Assembly: GCA_946902985.2 (NCBI GenBank)
Contig: OX336391.1
Coordinates: 195,674,289-195,738,288 of the forward strand
Source of the DNA: Meconema thalassinum
Lineage: Eukaryota > Arthropoda > Insecta > Orthoptera > Tettigoniidae
Reading direction: 5' to 3'
Length of the DNA: 64,000 nucleotides
Under the pieces are notes generated by a model. It searched no databases. It was given only the letters and a program-made list of their open reading frames with translations, and was not told where the DNA came from. Position 1 is the first letter of the stretch. Each line of letters begins with the position of its first letter. Positions 1 to 11,429 of the stretch are shown piece by piece. The translations under genes and the position numbers were made by a program.

Positions 1-355
1 AATTAGCTTGGATCCCGGAGGACCGGGTTCAAATTCTCCGCTCTGCTGAATAAATAACTTATGGTCTAAGGGCTGAAACGGGTTATACTCGTGAGAAAAG
101 GTGGTTCGATTACCACCTTGGCTATCCTAGAAGAGGTATCAGTGGGTCCCAATTTCTACCCTAAGTAAATATTGAGATGATTCCTAACATAATACCACGG
201 CCACCTCCATTCCAATCCTTGCCTGAAGTGCAAATACGCTCACTAATTGAGATACTGCACTAAAACAGGTTATCAAACAAACTATACACTCACCCAAGTA
301 CACATGATGAGATGTCTACGATGTCCAAGCCCCGAAACGAAAGAACTACTCTGCG
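1..355 (+). mobile_element. SINE, family A (tRNA-derived), possibly cut by the window edge
   Basis: The box B-like GGGTTCAAATTC lies near 25. A second GGTTCGATTACC lies near 106. The family A body follows, with the 'ctaagggctgaaacggg', 'taccacggccacctcc' and 'cacccaagtacac' modules, and a degenerate 'aagccccgaaacgaa' tail near 345. The order matches better copies at 31.1, 32.9, 34.8 and 60.4 kb. The 5' end may lie before base 1. No target-site duplication can be assigned. Confidence 0.65.
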
Positions 356-1068
356 TTTCAACAGACATGACTGAATTAGGGGAAATATTCTTTTAATTCT
401 CGGCATTTTACGATAGTGTTATATCAATAAAAAGGGCGGAATATGGTGAAGAACAACGCTAAATTATTACCTAGAGCCAGTAGAATAATTCTAACGAGAA
501 TAAAAATTCTATGAGATTTTTTTATTTTTGATGAAAACTCAGTCCCCATATCACTTAACCCATTATAGGATATTTTTCTTTATTTTTCATTTTTTATTTT
601 TATTTTTTGTTTTGAATGTACTGTATGTATTTATTTACAGCTTTTTTCCCCAATATTGGAAAGCGTTAAGCACTTTGACTCAATTCTTGACGTTCTTCTT
701 CTTATCTTGCCAATATTGTTTCTTTCTGTTGGAGAAGGCCAATTTTCTTTCGTCTGACCATTGAGGTCTGTAAGGTGTAGGTTTTGCTTGCTCTGGTTGG
801 ACTTCCCAGTTGTTAACTTGGTTACGGAAGGAGTCTGTCTGATGTGTCGGTTATGTTAGCAGATCGCATGTCTTTTTGTACTTCTACTTTTAATATGGTT
901 AATAATAACATTATTTTGTAGTCAAAATTTTATAATTTCAATTTGATAATTTTCATTTGGTATTAATTTATGATATTATTTTCTTACATTTATGTTTATT
1001 TATGCAATTTTTATATATATTTATAATTTTAATACTTCCTAAATTTTAATTTCTATATTCATATTTGA
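356..1068. other. A+T-rich sequence, nothing recognised
   Basis: This stretch is strongly A+T rich, especially 510-650 and 900-1060. Open frames are short and of low-complexity composition. No repeat family, RNA gene or coding signature was recognised. Confidence 0.5.
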
Positions 1069-1410
1069 CCGCCCACGGTGGCCAAGAGCACTAACGCGCT
1101 AGTTCGTGCCTGGCATCCGGAGCGCGTGGGTTTAAATCCCAACCCGACCTTCTTGAAAATTGATTTTGTGGTTTCCCATTTTTATCATCAGGCAAATGCC
1201 AAGAAGGTTCCTTTCAACAGGTACAAGGTCGACCTGCTTCCAAAATCCCTTCTCTGATCCTTCCTTAATTAGACCCAAGTTAGCGGTCACCTATCACCAT
1301 CCCCAGTTATATCTGCTGTCAAACCGTGCTCAACTACCAGACATCTTCCTTGCGACGATAGAGGAATGATCACTCGCTGAGTCAGTGGATGAAGCCGAGC
1401 TGGGAGGATA
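1069..1410 (+). mobile_element. tRNA-derived SINE-like element, head distinct from family A
   Basis: A tRNA-like head starts with 'ccgcccacggtggccaag' at 1069 and carries a box B-like GGGTTTAAATCCC at 1128-1140. The body then contains 'gtggtttcccatttttatcatcaggcaaatgcc', a module also seen in family A ('gtggtttcccacttctactcc..gcaaatgcc'). The 3' boundary near 1410 is approximate and no duplication was found. Confidence 0.5.
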
Positions 1411-2174
1411 AGCGATTAAAAATTTTTATATTTATATTGAATTTTTTTCTTTCTTAACTAACTAATTTTATCCTTCACGGCACATAAGGAAGATACAAAT
1501 ATAATAATATGTTTTTCAAAATGATAAAACTTCTAAAAATAAGTTTCTTTACAATACAGTAAGTCTCATTGAACCCTCAGCACCTCTTGTAATATAAATT
1601 GTCCTTTTAATAATGTGGTTAGAATACAGACCAATCAGCAATCAACAATTCCCTTAAGTAATTATTTGAAATTTTAGATCAAACGAATAAGTACGGATAT
1701 TGTTCAAATTTCCCTTTGTTCAATATTATCTCAAAATGCACAATAATGGAGGTGCCTGGCTACTTCACTCGGTTCGTTAATTGAAGACATCACGTAGCCG
1801 TCGAAATAATAAACTTGGTTTCCGTGAAGTCTTCAGGAAGACCTCGTTATTTCATTACGGCTCGTCGATGTAATGGCAGCGTTGTAATTAGAAATGCTGA
1901 AAGGGAAGGCCGCAGGCTACCAATGTTCAAAGAGGCCGCATAATTAAATTAACTTTGCCCAGTTGGTTTCCAATTCGACAAGGATCGACACCCAGTTGAT
2001 GATCATTCGCCCACACAGTGAAGTGGCCCAGTCGAGGCCGTTTGCGGTGAGAGGCAATATATTGCAACTGCCGGGATCATTATCACGCTGTAGACGAGTG
2101 TAATGATCATTCGGGTATGTCGCAGCTGACCTACAGATACAGTCGCTCAGACAGAATTATTTCATTTTAGGGGA
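1411..2174. other. No gene or known repeat recognised
   Basis: 1411-1740 is A+T rich. 1740-2170 is of higher complexity and matches nothing else in the window, so it could be single-copy sequence. No convincing open frame or splice structure is seen. Confidence 0.4.
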
Positions 2175-2300
2175 TTGGACATCGTCGTGTGTGTATGTAA
2201 TATTGTTTGAGTACCTGTGTTATTTTGGTGTCTGTAGGTAGGTAAATATTTGTAATTGAGGTGAGGATTGGGAAAGAGACGATCGTGACTTTAAGGGGGG
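2175..2300 (-). mobile_element. Degenerate SINE A 3' fragment
   Basis: Read on the minus strand, 'cccaatcctcacctcaattacaaatatttacc' and nearby bases match the 3' third of family A ('cccaatcctacctcaattacaaatacac'). No tRNA-like head is present, so this is a fragment. Confidence 0.4.
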
Positions 2301-2494
2301 AGGTATACCTATCGCATGACATTTTCTACTCAGTTAAAACATATTGTATCGCATAAACCATATATGTTGCAAAGATATAAAACTTTGCAGGATTATTAAA
2401 CACAATTCACTCATTATTATGCAAAAAATGTTATAATATGCTTGCAGTCATGCATTATTATACACCAAACGTTCAATTGCTTTTGTACAGTTGG

Positions 2495-2655
2495 ACAGTG
2501 TTAACTACCCTACCAGCGAATTGTTACCGGTGGCGGAAATCGGAACTAATGCGCTCCGCCCAGCCACTCGCCTGCGAGAGACGTGCAGTTGTCGCCAGTG
2601 AACCTCATGGCTTGTCATTTGTGTGCATGATTGGTGCTGGGTACACACTTTTCTT
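2495..2655 (+). repeat. Dispersed repeat R26, copy 1
   Basis: About 150 bp aligns with 26795-26960. Shared landmarks are 'gcgaattgtt', 'gcggaaatc', 'gcgctc', 'gcccagc', 'cgcctgcga', 'cgtgcagttgtcgcca', 'aacctcat' and 'gtgctgggt'. Divergence is perhaps 20%. The ends are not defined and there is no conserved reading frame, so this is an old dispersed repeat of unknown type. Confidence 0.6.
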
Positions 2656-3086
2656 ATTACCTCTAATCCGATAATGAATCGAGTGCTTAACGGTGAAATT
2701 CTCCCTTTTTTGTTCTTCATATGTTGCATCCTTAAAGTTCCACATACCATGAAGTGTTATTTTCCTCGAAAAAAAAAAAAAGAACACAGAACCTAGAGTG
2801 CCAAACAATATACTGAAATAATAACCAGTATTTTTGTGCAATTAATTGAAATTTTTCAAATAACAATGACATTACATTAGGTACCTATTAAAATCATTAA
2901 AATATACTTATTGAGGGACTCAGAGGGACGTATAGCCATGAAAGGCACAGAGGAAAGGGAAAAGAGAACAGGGCCTGCCCAAAAGCCACTGGAAAATGGG
3001 AAAAGTTGAACCCAACTAAGGAATCCCTTGCGGTTGCCAACTTACGAACTTATCAGCCGCGATCCCTTGAGGGCGTAGCACTATCC

Positions 3087-3152
3087 AGATTGCACAATAA
3101 ATTGTGGGGCTACACACGCCCTGCACAATAAATGGTGGGGCTACACACACCC
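3087..3152 (+). repeat. 31-bp direct tandem duplication
   Basis: Two adjacent copies of 'tgcacaataaattgtggggc' plus 'tacacacgccc' differ at only a few positions. They lie inside a higher-complexity stretch (2920-3190) that matches nothing else in the window. Confidence 0.6.
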
Positions 3153-4311
3153 TGCCTCATTTTTGACCTTGAGCAGTAGGCAGGAGATACCATGAAAAGA
3201 AAAGAAGAGAGATGACCCCTCAAAGAATGAGTGTATCAGGAAAGATTAGACAAAAGTCAATTAAGGCGGGAAAATGAAAGAAACATTAGGCCTCGTATAC
3301 TGTAATGTCGCCCGGGTAGGAAGGGAACAAGAGTCGATTTTACTAAATTACATTTTTTGATTTGCATGATATCGCTATCACTGTGATTTTTTCATTAAAT
3401 ATACGACAGAATTGGTAGAAAACCATCTCCCTTGTTAATTTCTATAGTATATCCCATTCTCCCTCTCGACAATTTATCATACCCGGACGCGGGGGTGTTA
3501 CACGAAATTCAGCTGATATCAGAGGAAGGGAGGAGTTGATACATAGGTGAGATGGCCGTGAGGTCTCGAGATTTTGTTCTCGCATAGGTTTCCCAAATTT
3601 GCAACCACTTCTTCTGTAATGTGCATAAAATGAACAGCTCTATTTCCATGAACGGGAGTGAGATATTCATCTTTCCATAAATCAGTTTATTGAGAATCAT
3701 CTTTGTGATGAAATGATTCACTCATGACTTCACTGAGTAGGAGGCAGGCGATAGGGTAACAACTCGACGGCTCACGGCAACGCTGATATATGTGACCATA
3801 TACTGTACATAATAGAATTCAAGTGCATGCTCAAAATGTATTTTCATTTTATTTAATATATTTTGTTGTTCGAAATTGTAAACACGTGCATAATACCGGT
3901 ACTAATGCGTAATTCACAAACCCTTATATCCAAGGGAGGCTGACAGGAAGGGGGAAATAATGGAGCCTGCGCAGGTAAGTGGAAGCAATGTTGGACTCAG
4001 CTGGGGTCCCGTGGTAGTGAGCCCCAGGGGGATAGACAAGATTGTGTGCAGCCATCTGTCAGGCATGCGCACGCATTCATGGGATTTTATAGACGTGTGC
4101 AAATTATTAGATTCGAAGAAATAATTTTAATCAGTGACAATTTTTTATTCAAAATCATGTTATTGACCAATTGCTGGCATTTTGTATTACCCTATTTAGT
4201 AATGTACTTTCTCCCGTAGACTTACACAATTTCCCATAAGGAGATTCAGAATTGGGGATTCCAAGGAATTCCTGAGCTTGGTCTTTTTCTATTCTTTCAT
4301 TGACTTTGGAA

Positions 4312-4677
4312 GCTTGCCTCGGTGGGTGAGTGGATAGCGTGTCGGTCTACTAATCCCAAGATTGCAGGATCGCTCCTGGCCATGGTAAGTGATTTTTGAA
4401 AGGCGGCAAAAATACGACACGCATGTCATACGATGTTGGCATGCCAAAGAACCCATTTGAATTCAGTAGGCCGTGTTCATAATGGCAAAATTAATCCCGG
4501 GAGTTTCCGCCAACACAAAGTTCCTCATTTCTCTACTAGAAAGCGCTATAGTGTTCAAGGAGCTCAGATATCTAACCTCCTTGACTTTCATAGTGATTCA
4601 AGGTAAAACGAAATTCAACATGCAAGCTACCCTCTGGGTGTCAAATTACAAAGCTTGCATACGATATTATTATTATT
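4312..4677 (+). mobile_element. SINE, family B, complete, with 13-bp target-site duplication
   Basis: The element lies between perfect direct repeats ATTGACTTTGGAA (4299-4311 and 4678-4690). It opens with a tRNA-like head, 'gcttgcctcggtgggtgag', with a degenerate box B ('gcaggatcgctcc') about 50 bp on. It ends in a short (ATT)n tail. Head, tail and duplication are the hallmarks of a LINE-mobilised SINE. It is about 366 bp long, and no second copy was recognised in this window. The small open frame inside it is not a gene. Confidence 0.8.
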
Positions 4678-4690
4678 ATTGACTTTGGAA

Positions 4691-6130
4691 TGCACCCTCA
4701 AAGTCAGGTGATTTCAAGCCATGGTTCACGAATCTTTCAAAAGTTTATGAGCTGATCATTTGTAAAAAAGACTCCAAAATCCCTCTGCTCTATGTTCACA
4801 CGAAAAGTAGAGTGAAGTAATCAACACAAAACGTGTGGCAATTTGCAATATCAAGGCTCCTCTGTTAGTGGAAATTCTGAAAATTATTTTACTTAGAGTT
4901 TTTTTAAAGAAAATATAATTAAGACTCTCAGATAAACATTAGATGTAATTTCATCGCCTTGCAAACATATTTCGTTGTTCGCCTGCACTTTCAATTGCTG
5001 TTTTCTCAGTTTTATATTTTTCAACATTTCTTCACATGCAAATCTTCTTGCGGTACAGTTCTTATCCAATTCATGTGAAACTTTCAGTACATCCTCCAGA
5101 ACATATGAGAGGGAAAAGTTACTCTGCCTTTTTAGGGCCAAGTGAAAATTACTACCTTTTTTTGCTGATTAAAATAGTAGTGAACTGATTTTTTTTCAAA
5201 TTTTTCAAGTCAGAGAGAATTAAAAATTTATATCTCCTACATATATTGTCTGACAACAAAAATGCATAGTAACAATTATTAATTATGTGTGTGTTTAGGC
5301 CTAGTTCTGTGAATTTCAGCTTCGAAAAAATGAAACTGTGACGCAAGGAGTTTTTCTCGTGCTGCATTGAAAATTGAACTTAAAAGACACATAACTCAAA
5401 AACTAATTACTAAATTTTCATAAAACTCAGTATTATGATTTCCCTTAAGGGCATAGGTACATGATAAAAATTTGGAGCTGATTCGTTGAAAAAGTAGAAG
5501 TTCATAATTTCAGTCAAGCCTCCCCTTAAGACGTGAAAAGTATAAATGCAATTTAGGAAAAGTGGCGTTGAGTCTAATAATTTGCACACCCCTGTAACGT
5601 GAGGACTCAAAGCGAAGGATTATCAACCTAAAGAGTGTGAGGGATTATTATTTTGTAATTCACAGTGCAGCATGACACTGACAATGCACGCCACTTCACG
5701 CCCATGAGCTGACATGGATATTTAGTTGGTTATGTTTAAATTCCCCTCAGCTGATCCTGACATTTGTTCGTTATTATAAAGGGATGCTGGCTATATCAGA
5801 GTGATCTCCAACCTTTAGCCTTCGAGATATTTGTACATAAGTGGAAGGATAAAAAGTGTGTTCGCCATCCATCGCCCTGGGAGCTGGTAGCGACGGTGAG
5901 CCTCAAACATGCATAATGCAAGCTCGGCGTCGGCGTCTGATAATAATTAGGAGGCGCCGGCGTCTGTCCTATTTGTGTCGCGGCCAGTGTTTTCAAGGCG
6001 TGAAGTATGTTGCAGCTTCCCCTCTCCAGACGTCACAGTCAGCTGGGAATGACACTGTGTGCAGTTTAAAGCACGTTCACTGGATAATGCTAGTCATCTC
6101 AAATGAATCAAAATATCTTCCTGTAAGCGT
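4691..6130. other. A+T-rich spacer, no supported gene
   Basis: A few short minus-strand open frames occur (for example 4893-5141, 82 codons) but match no family I know. Near 5925-5970 there is a G+C-rich patch in which CGGCGTCTG occurs twice. No other structure was recognised. Confidence 0.35.
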
Positions 6131-6590
6131 GAACCCTTCAAACCCGGACAAAGTCATCGGATTTTTTAAGAGCGTTCAAAATCCCTCAGTATGCCTTCCT
6201 AATGAGGGGAAGTAAAAACGGCGGTCCCATGTCATAGATTTATGGCATGAAAAAGACCCTTCCACCAATTACACTTGTGTGAAGCTAAATTAAAGGTTAG
6301 ATTTGACTAACGCTCTTAGGTTCCAACGTTCATCGCCAGGAGCCGACTACGGTGACATCTAGTAACCAAGTTCGGAACTGGTTGGTCGTTGATGGTGGCG
6401 TTTGGTAGCAAAATTTGGAACTACTTGAAAATCGAATGTCTGCAGTCCTTACTTGAATTAAAAACAAATAACACACACCAATATAGCCATCACAATTAAC
6501 ACCAGTTATCAGACGGATTCTAGACACACCCAAAGTACACGGGGCTACATGACCGCGTTGTCGCAGCCCCTAAACTGTGGAACCAATCAA
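6131..6590 (+). mobile_element. SINE, family C, 5'-truncated
   Basis: The box B remnant 'ttcaaacccgg' lies near 6138. It is followed by 'atcggattttttaagagcg', 'ggcggtcccatgtcatagatttatggcatg', 'acttgtgtgaagc' and 'gttccaacgttcatcgcc'. The 3' domain 'cacggggctacatgacc' then 'gcagcccctaaa' follows, with a CCAATCAACCAAC tail. It is the same family as the complete minus-strand copy at 8012-8519. The box A part is missing. Confidence 0.7.
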
Positions 6591-6826
6591 CCAACTAAGC
6601 GTGAACTATAGTTTTGTTAGGCATTTTAACTGCTCTTCATCTGATAGATTGGATCAGGGGAAGATCCTAAATGTTTATAATATATGCTCATGTTGGAAAA
6701 GTAGCCTATACATATATTCCCCAATATACATGATAATATTGTTATGTCCAGGTGTCGTTTCACGGAAAATCGTATCAGACATTCAACCCCAGTTCAACCC
6801 GGTCAGCAACAATCTTGCTGCTTTAT

Positions 6827-6863
6827 TATAAAAAGCTGCGGACTCAGGTCAGAGAGGTCAGTC
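6827..6863 (+). promoter_or_regulatory. Candidate core promoter: TATA box plus arthropod initiator
   Basis: TATAAAAAG occurs at 6827-6835 and TCAGTC at 6858-6863. The initiator A at 6860 lies 33 bases after the first T of the TATA box, close to the usual spacing for arthropod TATA/Inr promoters. Both elements are exact consensus matches. They lie in a relatively G+C-rich patch (6740-7020) not repeated elsewhere in the window. A chance match is possible, and no downstream coding exon was found. Confidence 0.3.
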
Positions 6864-7018
6864 AGGCACTGCAGAGACAGACGTCGTACAGTGACAGAAG
6901 GCGATTGCCTGCCGATCGGGAGATAGGGCAAGTTGGTTCGTCAAACGCTCGTTGATCAAGGGGCACGGAGCTGATGCGGCACTTTTGAGCACCATACCTA
7001 GCGAAGCTGAGAAAACAG
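6860..7018 (+). other. Candidate non-coding first exon ending at a strong splice donor
   Basis: From the putative start at 6860 the sequence runs to ACAG|GTGAGA, with the intron starting at 7019; this is a near-consensus donor. The only ATGs inside are followed quickly by stops, so the exon would be 5' UTR. It is supported only by signal spacing. No acceptor or coding exon could be assigned, so this may be chance. Confidence 0.2.
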
Positions 7019-7449
7019 GTGAGAACCAATATTTATATTTCATTTCAGGATTCAATTTAAATCAATTCAATCCTTGTATCCTTGATGACAGATTCCTTTA
7101 CTCCCTTGCTGAATAAACTGGGAGTTAAGCTTTCAATCTCCTTCATTGGAGTGTATTTCCTGAATCCTGAATCTCCACCCACTCCCATTTCCTTATGTAG
7201 TAGGGGTGTACTGTACTCCCTATCAGAAGCTATCGGTAAGGACACTATAACGATCCTCGTACATAATATTGCAGAACCCCTGATCGGCCTATGGCTTAAG
7301 TCCATGCCATCAGATGGCGACACAACAGTTGGTGGAGGCGTAACAATTGGTGGAGACGTCGGTGTTATCGTGACGAATCCTGCCGAAGTTTCGTCTATGA
7401 AAGGGAACTACAGCACGCTCATGCCACATCATATTCAAGGATTTTAATC

Positions 7450-7760
7450 TTTGGCTACCAGATGCTATTGTCACTAACACCTAGCCGCGAACGTTGGAAC
7501 TTGATAGAGAGTTTTTAACTACCCAAATATAACCTACACATTTTGCTACACACTACCAATTGTAGTGGTAGGTTCTTTCACGTGCCATAAATCTATGACA
7601 TGGACTATCCGGCTTTACTTTCCCTCCGAAGGAAGGCATACTGAATGATTTTTACGCTTAAAACTCCGACGACTTTCGCTGGGTTTGAACCCACGATCTT
7701 GGGCATAGCAGTTCAGCATACTACAGACTACGCCCCTGAGGCTGTGAAATTTATGCCCAC
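7450..7760 (-). mobile_element. SINE, family C, 3'-truncated
   Basis: On the minus strand a tRNA-like head spans 7690-7760, with 'ggcgtagtctgtagtatgc' and box B GGGTTCAAACCC-like bases near 7681. The body contains 'ccttcggagggaaagtaaag' and 'catagatttatggcac'. The copy stops near 7450, before the 3' domain of the complete copy at 8012-8519. Confidence 0.6.
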
Positions 7761-8011
7761 GATTAAATTGAGTCTAACCAGCGGTGTAGCTATGCGCGCT
7801 AATCCGCGAATCATGATGGAAAACTACAGCAAATCCGGAGATCGATGGTTCATATCCCTGAACTAATAGGGGCCATTGTGCGTGTTGTTTTCGCCAGGCT
7901 TGTTTACACTCCATCCTGACAAATGCTGGGATGGTACCTTTTTTTCAGTATTGAAACACCTACCCTAATCCAAGACCTCAATAATTACAGCTACGTACAC
8001 TACTACAGTCA

Positions 8012-8519
8012 TGGTTGGTTGGTTCCTTAGATTAGGGGCTGCGACAACGTGGACATGTAGCCCCGTGTACTTTGAGTGTGTGTAGAATCTGTCAGATAAT
8101 CGATGTTTATTGTGATGGCTGTATTCGTGTGTGTTATCTGTTTTAATTCAATTGAGGACTGCAGACGATAATTTCAAGTATTTCCTACTTTTGCTACCAA
8201 ATGCATCCGTCCACGACACCTATCTTGTGGACTTGGCCATCGCAGTCAGCACCTGATGGTGAACGTTGGAACTAATACAGCGTAGTCAATTCTAACCTAC
8301 AATTTTTGGCTTCACACTAGTGAAGTTAGTGGAAGGTTCATTTTCATGCCATAAATCTATGGCATGGGGCCGCCGGCTTTACTTCCCCTCCGAAGAACCG
8401 TATACCGAGACAAATTTTAACACTCTTAAAAAATCCGATGGCCTCAGCCGGGTTTGAACCCGCGACTTTGGTAATAGAAGTTCAGCATGCTACCAACTAC
8501 GCCATCGAAGCCGCCCTAT
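8012..8519 (-). mobile_element. SINE, family C, complete, with 8-bp duplication
   Basis: The element is flanked by direct repeats TACAGTCA (8004-8011 and 8520-8527). On the minus strand the head lies at 8450-8519, with box A-like TGGCGTAGTTGGTAGC and box B GGGTTCAAACCC. The body ends in a 3' domain of 'cacggggctacatg' and 'gcccctaat', then an AACCAACCAACC tail at the left. At 508 bp it is long for a SINE. Its 3' domain is shared with family A although the heads differ. Confidence 0.75.
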
Positions 8520-8639
8520 TACAGTCAACACATTAACACACGTTATCATAGAAATCCAGGGCCAGTAGACTATATACAGATTATTATGCTGGTTGTTGGT
8601 CAAATTCATCACTCGAATTGGCTGCGAGGCTTTTAAACA

Positions 8640-9215
8640 TGTTTTTAAAATTTCGCACTGTCACCATATTTAATGTTTGAAATAAATTGAAATACTTAGA
8701 CGCTTATGTATTGAACTCTAAATTAAGTTTCGATGTAGTAGAGCATTTATTTAAAATATCAGAATTGTGCGTGGCCACAATGTTATTTTTGAGTTTATGA
8801 AGTTTTTGACAGTCACAAAATATGTACTCTATAGTCCTACATTACTAGGATAAAACGTTTGATTCCTGAGATAGGTTTGGAGATATTAAGTACTGGTGAA
8901 TTATTTTCTGTGACCGCCATGTTGAATTGGTGAAAAAGGTAAGTCACAGAGTCGCGTTCCAGTAAATAAATCTTATTGTGGTTCGTTACTCAAATTATGA
9001 ATTAATGCGCTCGAATACAATGCGTGATTTAAAAATATTTTCCTAAAATTTCGAACTGCTTCAATCTTGACTTATACTGAATTAGATGCAGATATATTAT
9101 GCCTAAAAAGGATTCGATGTTTCTCAGCTCGGATGATTAATTGACTAGCAATGTCATTTAAATTCCTTAAATTCTTGTGGCCATCATGTTGTTTTTGTGT
9201 TTAATTGTCTTTGAA
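8640..9215 (+). repeat. M2 tandem repeat, degenerate two-unit array
   Basis: Two related units start near 8770 and 9175 ('tgtggccacaatgtt' and 'tgtggccatcatgttg', each followed by 'tttttgtgttta' and 'tgacagtc'-like bases). 'gtgaccgccatgttgaattg' lies at about 8912. Landmarks match the larger M2 array at 11430-13140. Divergence is high. Confidence 0.5.
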
Positions 9216-9223
9216 AGGCAATA

Positions 9224-9247
9224 TTATTATTAATAACAATAATAATC

Positions 9248-9289
<42 letters not shown>

Positions 9290-9290
9290 G
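9224..9290. repeat. (AAT)n microsatellite
   Basis: A nearly pure AAT/ATA trinucleotide run, just upstream of element E1. The polyasparagine open frame across it is an artefact of the repeat. Confidence 0.9.
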
Positions 9291-9479
9291 GGGAGACTTT
9301 AGTCACTCCCCAGTACGGCTTATTTCGCAGCACTTGAAATATACAGATACCTCAGTGCAGGAAACAAGTTTAGTTGAGTCAACTATATATTTATTAGCCT
9401 ACTTTCGATTTTTGCAAAAAATTAAAGTAGACTTATGAGATCTACACAGGGCCAAAAATTGTGTGTGTGTCCGTGTGTG

Positions 9480-9514
<35 letters not shown>

Positions 9515-9539
9515 GTGTGTGTACTCCGAATGTCCGTCC

Positions 9540-10955
9540 CCCTCTATCAATTCGAACACAGTGAAACCGAATTGAACGAAATTTGGTACAGTGGTAGAAC
9601 TAGCAAAGGACACCTCAGTGTCATGTTTTATATCGCCGCCATCATGACGGAATCGTAATGGCGGCCACCCAAATGTTCAAAGCTTTAATCAAATTACGAC
9701 TTACCTAATCATCCGATCTCTACCAAACTTTGCAACAACATATAATCCTATGGCGACCGTCTTCTGACTAAACTACAAGTTCATCAGCCCAAAAGTTTGC
9801 AGATGGCGGCCATGTATGTGTGAAAATCGATTCCCCCTATCTATTCAAACACGGTAAAACCGAATTGAATACAATTTGGTACGCAGTTAGCCCTTGCAAA
9901 GGGCACTCCAGTGTCATGTTTTATATTGCCACCATCTTGAGGAAAACATAATGGTGGCCACCCAAATTTTAAAAGCTTAAATCGCTTTACGACCAACCTA
10001 ATAATCTGATCTCTACCAAACTTTGCAACAACGTACCTTTATGTGGGAAGCATATTTTGACCAAACTACAAGGTCATCAGTCAATAGTTGGAAGATGGCG
10101 GCCATGTATGTGTGCAAATCGATTCCCCTATCAATTCAAACACAGTGTAACCGAATTGAACGAAATTTGGTACAGAGGTAGCAGTAGTAAAGAGCACCTC
10201 AGTGCCATGTTTTATATCGCCGCCATCTTGACGGAAACGTAATGGCGGCCGCCCAAATGTTCCAATCTTAACTCGCATTACAACTAACCTAATCATCCGA
10301 TCTCTACCAAAGTTTGCAACAACATATATTTATATGCCGAACGTCTTTTGACTAAACAACAAGGTCATCAGTCCAATAGTTCGCAGATGGCGGCCATGTA
10401 TGTGTTCAAATAGATTCCCCCCATCAATTCTAACACGGTGAAATCGAATTGAATGAAATTTGGTACAGGGGTAGCACTAGCAAAAGGCACTCCAGTGTCA
10501 TGTTTTATATTGGCGCTATCTTGACGAAAACGTAATGGCGGCCACCCAAATGTTAAAAGCTTGAATCAAATTACGACCAACCTAATCATCTGATCTCTAC
10601 CAAATATTGCAACATTATACCCTTGTGTATAACGAATCTTTTGACCAAACTAAAAGGCCATCTGCCCAATAATTCTTGGATACCGACCATGTATGTGTGC
10701 AAATTGACTCCGCCTATCTTTTCAAACACGATGAAACCGAATTGAACGAAATTTGGTAGAGGTAGCTCTAGCAAAGGACACCTCAGTGGCATGTTTTATA
10801 TCACCGCCATCTTGACGAAAACGTAATGGTGGCCACCCAAATGTTAAAAGCTTAAATCAGTTATGTATGAAGAATCTCTTGACCAAACTGCATGGTCATC
10901 AGTCCAATACTTTGCGATTGGTGGCCATGTATGTGTGCAAATTGATTCCCCCTAT
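9540..10955 (+). repeat. M1 tandem array, five units of about 292 bp
   Basis: The anchor 'ttcaaacacggtgaaaccga' recurs near 9551, 9844, 10135, 10428 and 10721. Each unit carries 'tgttttatatcgccgccatc' followed by 'ttgacg', then 'cgtaatggcggcc', 'tctctaccaaactttgcaac' and 'gatggcggccatgtatgtg'. The last unit is shortened. No open frame is conserved between units, so this is a non-coding minisatellite-like array inside a mobile element. Confidence 0.85.
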
Positions 10956-11214
10956 CACTAGTATCAACAAAGCAAAATAAAAACTGAAATGATACTAATT
11001 TTTTCATTTTTCGAAAGTGTTATGATTTGACTTATACAACGCATGCCCAATTAAATTTAAAGAACTCAATTTATGCCACAAATATGTACAGTAATTTAAT
11101 GTCTATGTTAATTCTATGAAACTCTTTCCCTTAATTTATGACCTTTACCATCAACTCAATTAATTTGCAGATTTAGCTGAGTCTCCTTTAATGTTATTGA
11201 TTTTACGTCTCTTT

Positions 11215-11410
11215 TAACTACTGCGGCTCTTAGAGGCACCGGGGTGCCGGAATTTTTCCCCGAAGGGGATCTTTATCGGGCTAGTATATCTACTAACACG
11301 ATTTACTCTCATTTGCGCGCCCCCAAATGCCATCTAACTGCGCCAGGATTCGATCCTGCAACCTAGGGAAAAGCAAACGAGAATGTTACCGCTGAGCCAA
11401 GCAGCCAGAT
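11215..11410 (-). mobile_element. SINE, family D (tRNA-like head)
   Basis: On the minus strand, 'ctggctgcttggctcagcgg' gives a box A-like TGGCTCAGCGGTA and 'gcaggatcgaatcctgg' gives box B. The body runs left to about 11215. A related head is found at 57475-57535. It sits between the M1 and M2 arrays of E1. Confidence 0.55.
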
Positions 11411-11429
11411 AAATTTCGAAAGTCGTATA

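Noticed and set aside
4893..5141. 82-codon minus-strand open frame with fairly normal amino-acid composition
   Set aside because: No family recognised and no supporting start, splice or repeat context. A chance frame is likely.
7082..7447. 121-codon plus-strand open frame just after the candidate promoter
   Set aside because: No recognisable domain, an overlapping frame of similar size on the other strand, and it ends against a SINE C fragment. Too weak to call a gene.
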